A stretch of 64,000 bases of DNA from Embleya sp049739465 (GTDB lineage Bacteria > Actinomycetota > Actinomycetes > Streptomycetales > Streptomycetaceae), in the NCBI RefSeq assembly GCF_049739465.1, contig NZ_JBMHHY010000014.1:124001-188000 (forward strand). Reading direction: 5' to 3'. The position numbers and the translations under genes are program-made. Positions 59,773 to 64,000 of this stretch are shown piece by piece (position 1 is the first letter of the stretch; every line of letters starts with the position of its first letter). The notes under the pieces are model-generated. The model did no database searches. It was not told the DNA's origin and saw only the letters and a list, made by a program, of their open reading frames with translations.

Positions 59773-60504
59773 GTGACAGAAGACCAGGCGAGACGGCCCG
59801 CGGTGCTGCCGGCGGACGACGACGTCGCCATCACCGGACAACTCGGGCCACTCCTCGAACGCTCCGGATTCGACATCCGGACCGTGCACGACGGCGCCGC
59901 GGCCCTCGCCGCGGCCACCGGCGCACCCGCGCCCGACCTGATCGTGCTCGACGTGCTCATGCCGCACCTGGACGGGCGCGAGGTGCTGCGCCGCATCCGG
60001 CGTTCCGGGGCCTGGATCCCGGTCATCCTGCTCACCCGGGTCGGCGAGTCGACCGAGCGGGCGATGGCCCTGGAGGAGGGCGCCGACGACTACCTCAACA
60101 AACCCTTCGACCCCTACGAACTCATCGCCCGAATGCGGGCGTTGCTACGTCGAGCCGGACGCGGACCGCCGCCGTTGGCGGGCGCGGGAAGGTTGCGTGC
60201 CGGGGCGCTGCGGGTGGACCGGACCGCACGCCGCGCGTGGCTGGGCGAGCGCGAGCTGACCCTCACCCCCAAGGCCGGCGCGCTGCTCGACTATCTGGTC
60301 ACCCACCCCGACGAACTGCTCTCCCGCGAGCGGCTGATGGAGGTGCTGTGGGGCTGGGAATCGGCCGCCACCACTCGCGCGGTGGACAACCGGGTCGCGG
60401 AACTGCGCCGGGCGCTCGGCGACGACTCCGGCGCACCGCGCTGGATCGAGACGGTCATCGGCGAGGGCTACCGCTTCGTGGCCCGCGTCGAGGCGGCCGA
60501 ATGA
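59773..60504 (+). CDS. Two-component response regulator (OmpR family)
   Basis: The 243-residue protein has a receiver domain (VLPADDDVAITGQL acidic pocket, LIVLDVLMPHLDG with the phospho-acceptor Asp, VILLTRVGES, and NKPFDPYELIARM with Lys) and a winged-helix output domain ending WIETVIGEGYRFVARV. The opening VLPADDD departs from the usual VVDDD by one residue but keeps the pocket. The start is GTG 59773, with GGAG upstream. It overlaps the histidine kinase (ATGA). Confidence 0.9.
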   Translation: MTEDQARRPAVLPADDDVAITGQLGPLLERSGFDIRTVHDGAAALAAATGAPAPDLIVLDVLMPHLDGREVLRRIRRSGAWIPVILLTRVGESTERAMALEEGADDYLNKPFDPYELIARMRALLRRAGRGPPPLAGAGRLRAGALRVDRTARRAWLGERELTLTPKAGALLDYLVTHPDELLSRERLMEVLWGWESAATTRAVDNRVAELRRALGDDSGAPRWIETVIGEGYRFVARVEAAE

Positions 60505-61412
60505 CCCGCCGGCGCCGACTGGCCCGGCCAGGCCCGGTCCCGGGCGCGGCGATCGTCGCCTTCGTCGCCGCGCTGGTGGCGACGGCGATGTTCGGCGGCG
60601 GCTGGGAGGTGTACGTACGCTTCGCCCCCGTCCTGGGCGTGGCGATCCTGGGCCTGCTCGCGGCCGGCGCCGCCACGCTCGTGGTCACCGTACGCAGGCG
60701 CGTCGCCCGGGCCCGGGCGAGCGCCCGCGCCGAGGCGGCGGCCGAGCACCACCGGTTCCTGCGCCGGCTCGACCACGAGCTGAAGAACCCGCCGACCGCG
60801 ATGCGCCTGGGGCTGGCCAACCTCGCCGCCGACGGCGTGGACGCGGGCCCGGACGGCTCGCTGGGCAGCGTGGGGGAACAGGTCGCCCGGCTCGCCCGGA
60901 TCACCGGCGACCTGCGCAAACTCGCCGACATCGAATCGCGCCCGCTGGAGCGGGTGGCGGTGGATGTGGCGGTGCTCCTGGACGCCGCCGGCGAGACCGC
61001 CCGCGATCTGCCCGGTGGCGCGGACCGGCGGATCACCGTCTCGGTGCCGCGCGTGCCCTGGCCGCTGCCCACCCTCGCGGGCGATCCGGACCTGCTGGAA
61101 CTGGCGCTCGAGAACCTGGTCGGGAACGCGGTCAAGTACAGCGATCCCGGCTGCGCGATCGAACTGCGCGCGTTCGCCGAGGACGGCCACGTCGTGGTCG
61201 AGGTCGCGGACACCGGACGCGGCATCCGCGCCGACGAACTTCCCTCGGTCTGGGAGGAGTTGGTTCGCGGCAGCGACGCGCGTGGGACGCCGGGCAGCGG
61301 GCTCGGGCTGGCCCTGGTCCAGGCCGTCGTGGTGCGGCACGGCGGCAACACCGAACTGCGCAGCCGGCCCGAGTCGGGCACGGTCGTACGACTGCGACTG
61401 CCCGCGTCGTGA
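60501..61412 (+). CDS. Sensor histidine kinase, partner of the OmpR-type regulator
   Basis: This 303-residue kinase has two membrane helices (AIVAFVAALVATAMFGGG and LGVAILGLLAAGAATLVV), an H-box RRLDHELKNPPTAMRL, an N-box LENLVGNAVKYSDP, a G1 box DTGRGIRADELP and a G2 box GSGLGLALVQAVV. The extracytoplasmic loop between the helices is short, so it may sense a membrane or intracellular signal. A DUF3060 lipoprotein follows 128 bases downstream and may be a target. Confidence 0.9.
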   Translation: MTRRRRLARPGPVPGAAIVAFVAALVATAMFGGGWEVYVRFAPVLGVAILGLLAAGAATLVVTVRRRVARARASARAEAAAEHHRFLRRLDHELKNPPTAMRLGLANLAADGVDAGPDGSLGSVGEQVARLARITGDLRKLADIESRPLERVAVDVAVLLDAAGETARDLPGGADRRITVSVPRVPWPLPTLAGDPDLLELALENLVGNAVKYSDPGCAIELRAFAEDGHVVVEVADTGRGIRADELPSVWEELVRGSDARGTPGSGLGLALVQAVVVRHGGNTELRSRPESGTVVRLRLPAS

Positions 61413-61540
61413 CCGTGTCGCCGAATCCGGTCGGCGATGTCGCGGATCCGGTAGCCGGCTGCCACACCGGTGCGACACACGTTCCCTAGCGTTGAGCGCA
61501 GCGGCCGAACCGGCCCGAGGACCATGGGGGAGAAACCGAA

Positions 61541-62098
61541 ATGCATATCCGTACCGTGCTGCCCGCGCTCCTGCTGACCGGCGGCTTCGTGCTCGGCGCC
61601 ACCGCGTGCGAAGCGGGGATCGAGAAGAAGAACGACACCGCGGCGCCGGCGAGCAGCCCCACCGCGAACGGCTCCGGCACCACCACCGGGAGCGGAACGG
61701 GAGCCCCGGCCCCGGCGTCGGCGAGCGACCAGCCGTCGACGTCCACGCCGCAGACCGGCAAGGCCACCCCGTCGGCGCCGGCGTCGGTGTCCGCGCCGCC
61801 GGCGCCGAGCACGCCGTCCGGCCCGGGACCGCTGGTGATCTCCGGGACCGGCACCCAGCCGACCACCGACTGCACCGGCCGCGACGTGCGGATCGAGGGC
61901 GACTCGATCTCGATCACCCTCACCGGCTTCTGCCGGCAGCTGACCGTCACGGGCGCCTCGCACAGCATCGAGGTGTCCTGGTTCGACAAGATCACCGTGA
62001 ACGGCTCGAAGCACCTGGTGCTCTACGGGGTCAAGTCGGACGGCAGCAAGCCGGAGATCCTCGACAACGGGACGAGCGACCACATCACGTCATTGTGA
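61541..62098 (+). CDS. DUF3060 lipoprotein
   Basis: The 185-residue preprotein has a signal and lipobox-like end (LTGGFVLGATAC, Cys23), a low-complexity Ser/Thr/Pro/Ala linker (about residues 30-95), and a C-terminal DUF3060 domain (GRDVRIEGDSISITLTGF, LTVTGASHSIEVSWFDKI). DUF3060 is a beta-rich domain of unknown role on actinobacterial cell surfaces. GGAG is upstream of the ATG. A TAGCGT -10 at 61497-61502 gives its own promoter. Confidence 0.85.
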   Translation: MHIRTVLPALLLTGGFVLGATACEAGIEKKNDTAAPASSPTANGSGTTTGSGTGAPAPASASDQPSTSTPQTGKATPSAPASVSAPPAPSTPSGPGPLVISGTGTQPTTDCTGRDVRIEGDSISITLTGFCRQLTVTGASHSIEVSWFDKITVNGSKHLVLYGVKSDGSKPEILDNGTSDHITSL

Positions 62099-62158
62099 CC
62101 TCGACACGTCACGGTGACCTCGGCGGTCGATCCGTTCCGGGCGGGTGACCGGTCTTCG

Positions 62159-62285
62159 CTAGACTGAACGGCGTTCGTGTTCGGCCGGGATCGAGGCAAA
62201 CGAGGAGGTGGGGTTGATGACCGCGCGAAGGGCCACTGTCGTGCGCAGCGTCCGGATCAGCCGCACGTCCCGGGCGATGGCCTGA
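62159..62285 (+). promoter_or_regulatory. Promoter and possible leader peptide ORF (62217-62285) upstream of GNAT gene
   Basis: TAGACT near 62160 is a good -10. A 22-codon ORF starts at ATG 62217 after GAGGAGGTGG and reads MTARRATVVRSVRISRTSRA then Met-Ala-stop, with six Arg codons including rare CGA and AGG. GCCCGCGCGGGC then follows near 62308, 67 bases before the GNAT start. This could be a translational attenuator, or a chance ORF. Confidence 0.4.
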
Positions 62286-62374
62286 CCCCGTCTCGTAGTT
62301 CGCCCGCGCGGGCAGCGTGCACCCGCGCGAGGCGACACCCACACGAACCCACCAGGAACGGATCGACATCCATC

Positions 62375-62884
62375 ATGAGCACCACCTGGATCACGCGCGC
62401 CGAGACCGCCGCCGACATCCCCACCGTGCACACGATCAACGCCGCCGCGTTCGAGACCGGCGCGGAAGCCGACCTCGTCGACGCACTGCGGACCGACCCG
62501 AGCTGGATCCCGGGCCTGTCCATCGTCGCCACCGACCGGCACGACCGGCCGATCGGCCACGCACTGCTGACCCGCTGCCACATCGGCACCGTGCCGGCGC
62601 TGTGCCTGGCCCCGGTCGCCGTACTTCCCGAATACCAGAAGACCGGCGCCGGTTCGGCCGCCATCCACACCGCACTGCGGTCGGCCGCCGACCTGGGCGA
62701 GCACTTCGTGGTCGTCCTGGGCCACCCGGCCTACTACCCGAGGTTCGGCTTCACCCGCGCCTCGACGCACGGTATCGGGCTCACCATCGAGGTCCCGGAC
62801 GAGGCCCTGATGGCCCTCACCCTCGACCCCGAACACCCGCTGCCCGCCGGGATCGTGCACTACGCCGCCCCATTCGGCATCTGA
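62375..62884 (+). CDS. GNAT family N-acetyltransferase
   Basis: The 169-residue protein resembles YhbS-type GNAT enzymes, with LCLAPVAVLPEYQKTGAGSA carrying the acetyl-CoA-binding loop and VVVLGHPAYYPRFGFTRAST as the C-terminal substrate strand. These enzymes acetylate small amines or proteins. The ribosome site before ATG 62375 is weak (AGGAACG too far). A short leader ORF lies upstream. Confidence 0.85.
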   Translation: MSTTWITRAETAADIPTVHTINAAAFETGAEADLVDALRTDPSWIPGLSIVATDRHDRPIGHALLTRCHIGTVPALCLAPVAVLPEYQKTGAGSAAIHTALRSAADLGEHFVVVLGHPAYYPRFGFTRASTHGIGLTIEVPDEALMALTLDPEHPLPAGIVHYAAPFGI

Positions 62885-62899
62885 TCCCGCCACCACCGG

Positions 62900-62937
62900 A
62901 CCCGCCGTTCCGACCCCTGGTCGGGGCGGCGGGTTTT
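62900..62937 (+). terminator. Intrinsic terminator after the GNAT gene
   Basis: The arms CCCGCCG and CGGCGGG enclose an inner CGACC/GGTCG stem, and TTTT follows. This is a classic rho-independent terminator. Confidence 0.75.
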
Positions 62938-63314
62938 CGCCGTGGCCCGGTTTTCCCGATATTGGTCATGGGATATGGGGGACTGTGTGGATTTTGTTCC
63001 GATAATTCGGTATGGAATTGACCGCCCGTGATTATGAGCGATATTCGATCACTCGGTCAAGCCGGTGAGCAGGTGCGATTCCACACAGTCAAGCCGGATA
63101 TACATATAGCTACCATGGTTTCGGGTCGCTGCTCCGATGGTTGTCGGTCGGTAATCCGGGACGTGAACGGCAGATATCGATATCCACCCCGGAATTCACC
63201 GATCCATCGTGATCCGGTCCACCGCGAGCCGATCCGGCAGCCATTTCGGTGGCCGATCCGGAGGGCTCCACCGCACGGCGATCACCACCAGTTCCACCGA
63301 AAGGAACCACCCCG
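62938..63314. promoter_or_regulatory. Low-GC intergenic region before the deacetylase gene
   Basis: This stretch is clearly richer in A and T than its surroundings (e.g. GATAATTCGGTATGG, GATATACATATAGCTACC). No convincing gene is seen; an ORF at 63028-63372 lacks family similarity and overlaps the real start. It probably contains promoter and regulatory elements for the deacetylase. Confidence 0.55.
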
Positions 63315-64000
63315 ATGCATGACATCCGCTCCGCCCGCCCCCGGTCGCGTCGTCGCCGGTTGGCGACCCTGACCGCCGCGATAGTCTGCGCCGCCACCGC
63401 CTGGGTCGGCGCCCCCGCCGCGACGGCGGCGCCCGCGCCCGCCGACTTAACGCCCGCCGCCGCGGCGGGCCCGGTGAGCCCCGCGCTGATCACCACGACC
63501 GCCCACCCCGGCAACCAGGTCGCGCTCACCTTCGACGACGGGCCCAGCTCGCAGTACACCCCGCAACTTCTCCAGGTGCTCAGGAAGCACCAGGTCAAGG
63601 CGGTGTTCTGCCTGGTCGGCGAGCAGGTCGAATGGCAGCAGGCGCAGGTCCGGGCGATCGTCGCGGACGGCCACACGCTGTGCAACCACACCTACCGCCA
63701 CCGCGACCTGACCACGGTCTCCCCGGCGGACATCGAGGCGGACATCCAGCAGACCAACGCGCAGATCCGGGCCGCCGTACCGGGGGTGGAGATCCCCTAC
63801 TTCCGCGCGCCGTACGGCAATTGGGGTCAGTCGCCGGCCGTGGCCGCGAACCTGGGCCTGCGTCCGCTGAGTTGGACCCTGATGCCGGGCGACTGGGAAC
63901 TCCCCGGCGTGGACGTACTGCTCCAGCGGCTGCGCGACGGCATCACCCCGACCGGCGTGGTCACCCTGCACGACGCGGGCGGCGACCGGCAGCAGACGGT
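63315..64000 (+). CDS. Secreted polysaccharide deacetylase (partial), with a TTA codon
   Basis: The reading frame starts at ATG 63315 (AAAGGAACC upstream) and is cut by the end of the window. A signal peptide (RRLATLTAAIVCAATAWVGA) is followed by NodB-type motifs: VALTFDDGPSSQYTP, LCNHTYRHRDLTTVSP and FRAPYGNWGQSP. These enzymes deacetylate chitin, peptidoglycan or xylan outside the cell. Codon 45 (63447-63449) is the rare leucine codon TTA, read by the bldA tRNA in Streptomyces, so translation may depend on development stage. Confidence 0.85.
   Translation, partial: MHDIRSARPRSRRRRLATLTAAIVCAATAWVGAPAATAAPAPADLTPAAAAGPVSPALITTTAHPGNQVALTFDDGPSSQYTPQLLQVLRKHQVKAVFCLVGEQVEWQQAQVRAIVADGHTLCNHTYRHRDLTTVSPADIEADIQQTNAQIRAAVPGVEIPYFRAPYGNWGQSPAVAANLGLRPLSWTLMPGDWELPGVDVLLQRLRDGITPTGVVTLHDAGGDRQQT

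Noticed and set aside
63028..63372. 114-residue ORF before the deacetylase
   Set aside because: Low complexity at the C-terminal end, no family, no ribosome site, and it overlaps the deacetylase start.

Overview
The window is very GC-rich double-stranded bacterial chromosome with strong GC bias at third codon positions. It carries families typical of filamentous actinomycetes: a BTAD/SARP-type regulator, XRE+DUF397 pair, DUF574 SAM-methyltransferases, PadR- and TetR-controlled ABC exporters, a Tat-like secreted hydrolase, and one TTA codon in a secreted enzyme gene. This points to the Streptomycetales (Streptomyces, Kitasatospora, Embleya or Yinghuangia-like). The genus cannot be fixed by eye. 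No rRNA, tRNA, transposase, integrase or CRISPR array was seen, so this looks like chromosomal arm or core-flank sequence, not a mobile island.

Layout. 1-6.1 kb: arylamine N-acetyltransferase (cut by the window edge), a glutamate-racemase-family enzyme, a VOC protein, a PadR regulator with a DrrAB-type ABC exporter, and an NmrA-like reductase. 6.2-12.2 kb: orphan VapB-like antitoxin, FBP zinc-finger protein divergent from a TetR regulator, DUF1697 protein, and an ArsR-MacB-type ABC operon. 12.2-18.7 kb: a quinone-reductase pair divergent from a 1095-residue SARP/NB-ARC regulator, flanked on both sides by arrays of a roughly 22-bp repeat. 18.7-25.1 kb: a six-gene Mrp cation/proton antiporter operon (A-B fusion, C, D, E, F, G) with ATGA overlaps. 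25.2-27.3 kb: a membrane-anchored PemK-like protein divergent from a compact cassette made of a 30-residue peptide, a CbiX-like chelatase and an orphan urease-beta-like protein. 27.3-36.6 kb: NUDIX and HAD genes, then an operon of a 659-residue unknown protein, a SNF2 ATPase and a SWIM protein, then a UvrA-like drug-resistance ATPase. 36.7-45.2 kb: TsaD, AraC, VOC, an MFS/LysR divergent pair around a 29-bp palindrome, YigZ, SDR, nucleotidyltransferase and HD phosphohydrolase. 45.4-50.1 kb: a membrane protein-DUF393-TetR operon with two TTGAAC/GTTCAA palindromes, SDR, parvulin and a secreted serine protease. 50.2-53.8 kb: a PadR-MacB-type operon with a symmetric operator and a strong terminator. 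54-64 kb: secreted hydrolase, two DUF574 methyltransferases around a sigma-like gene, the XRE/DUF397 pair, a two-component system, a DUF3060 lipoprotein, a GNAT enzyme with a possible leader peptide, and a polysaccharide deacetylase with a TTA codon, cut by the window end.

Cross-cutting themes. Three ABC exporters each sit beside their own small regulator. At least twelve genes have a TANNNT hexamer 6-7 nt before the ATG and no Shine-Dalgarno, which indicates leaderless transcripts. Several regulators have clear symmetric operator candidates. The least explained items are the peptide/CbiX/UreB-like cassette, the repeat arrays around the SARP gene and before the Mrp operon, and the long basic tail on MrpC.
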